Below are positions 22,803 through 22,837 of a DNA stretch of 22,837 nucleotides, piece after piece. A model generated the notes under the pieces. It saw only the letters and a program-made list of their open reading frames with translations, did not search any database and was not told where the DNA came from. The position numbers were made by a program, and so were the translations under genes. The stretch comes from JBOHBN01 sp050698355 (GTDB taxonomy: Bacteria; Actinomycetota; Actinomycetes; Streptosporangiales; WHST01). How positions within the stretch are numbered: the first letter of the stretch is position 1; each line of letters begins with the position of its first letter. The DNA lies in the NCBI GenBank assembly GCA_050698355.1, contig JBOHBN010000429.1:1-22837 (forward strand), written 5' to 3'.

Positions 22803-22837
22803 CCCGTGATCATGAAACATCCACGTCGCTATAGCGA
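22803..22837. repeat. Palindromic repeat element, copy 2 (cut by the window end)
   Basis: Bases 22803-22820 repeat 14427-14444 exactly in inverted orientation, ten bases after the LarA-like stop. Three bases later CGTCGC is shared with copy 1, followed by TAGCGA, so the last 12 bases (22826-22837) form a perfect palindrome centred between 22831 and 22832. The window therefore seems to end six bases beyond the tip of a hairpin. The second arm should lie outside, at about 22838-22860. Confidence 0.65.

Overview
The window is GC-rich throughout. It has GTG starts, G/C-ending codons, Streptomyces-style lipoprotein signal peptides and family-5 peptide ABC transporters, so it most likely comes from an actinobacterium; I cannot name the genus. 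I see no rRNA, tRNA, CRISPR array, transposase or phage gene.

Left part (1-4990), mostly single genes. It holds the tail of a winged-helix regulator, then a TetR repressor divergent from an alpha/beta hydrolase with two palindromic operators between them. Next come an MmcQ/YjbR protein divergent from a zinc deaminase, an aldo/keto reductase, a 109-aa unknown, and a cupredoxin lipoprotein with a complete type-1 copper ligand set.

Middle part (5210-13302, minus strand). This is a peptide-type ABC transporter operon in the unusual order permease C - solute-binding lipoprotein - permease B - (small unproven ORF) - ATPase D - ATPase F. It continues through 4-bp overlaps into an M55 D-aminopeptidase, followed by an isoaspartyl peptidase/L-asparaginase-type Ntn hydrolase. 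The whole unit looks built to import peptides with unusual linkages or D-residues and cut them up.

Right part (13457-22792, plus strand). An RpiR/SIS regulator is divergent from the transporter. Behind it are five closely spaced genes: a ~930-aa UxaA-family (altronate dehydratase-like) protein with an internal duplication, a FAH-fold enzyme resembling 2-keto-3-deoxy-sugar-acid dehydratases, an IlvD/EDD [2Fe-2S] sugar-acid dehydratase, a GlcD-type FAD 2-hydroxyacid dehydrogenase, and a LarA-like nickel-pincer racemase/epimerase. Together they look like a pathway for a sugar acid or 2-hydroxy acid. The sugar-acid substrate is not determined by the sequence.

The most notable signals are three. 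(1) In the UxaA protein, repeat 1 keeps the second-half motifs but has lost the first-half cysteines, and repeat 2 shows the reverse. (2) An exact 18-bp inverted repeat, part of a palindromic element, brackets the five-gene operon at 14427-14444 and 22803-22820. (3) A D-peptide uptake operon and a sugar-acid operon containing a LarA homologue are arranged divergently around one RpiR regulator.
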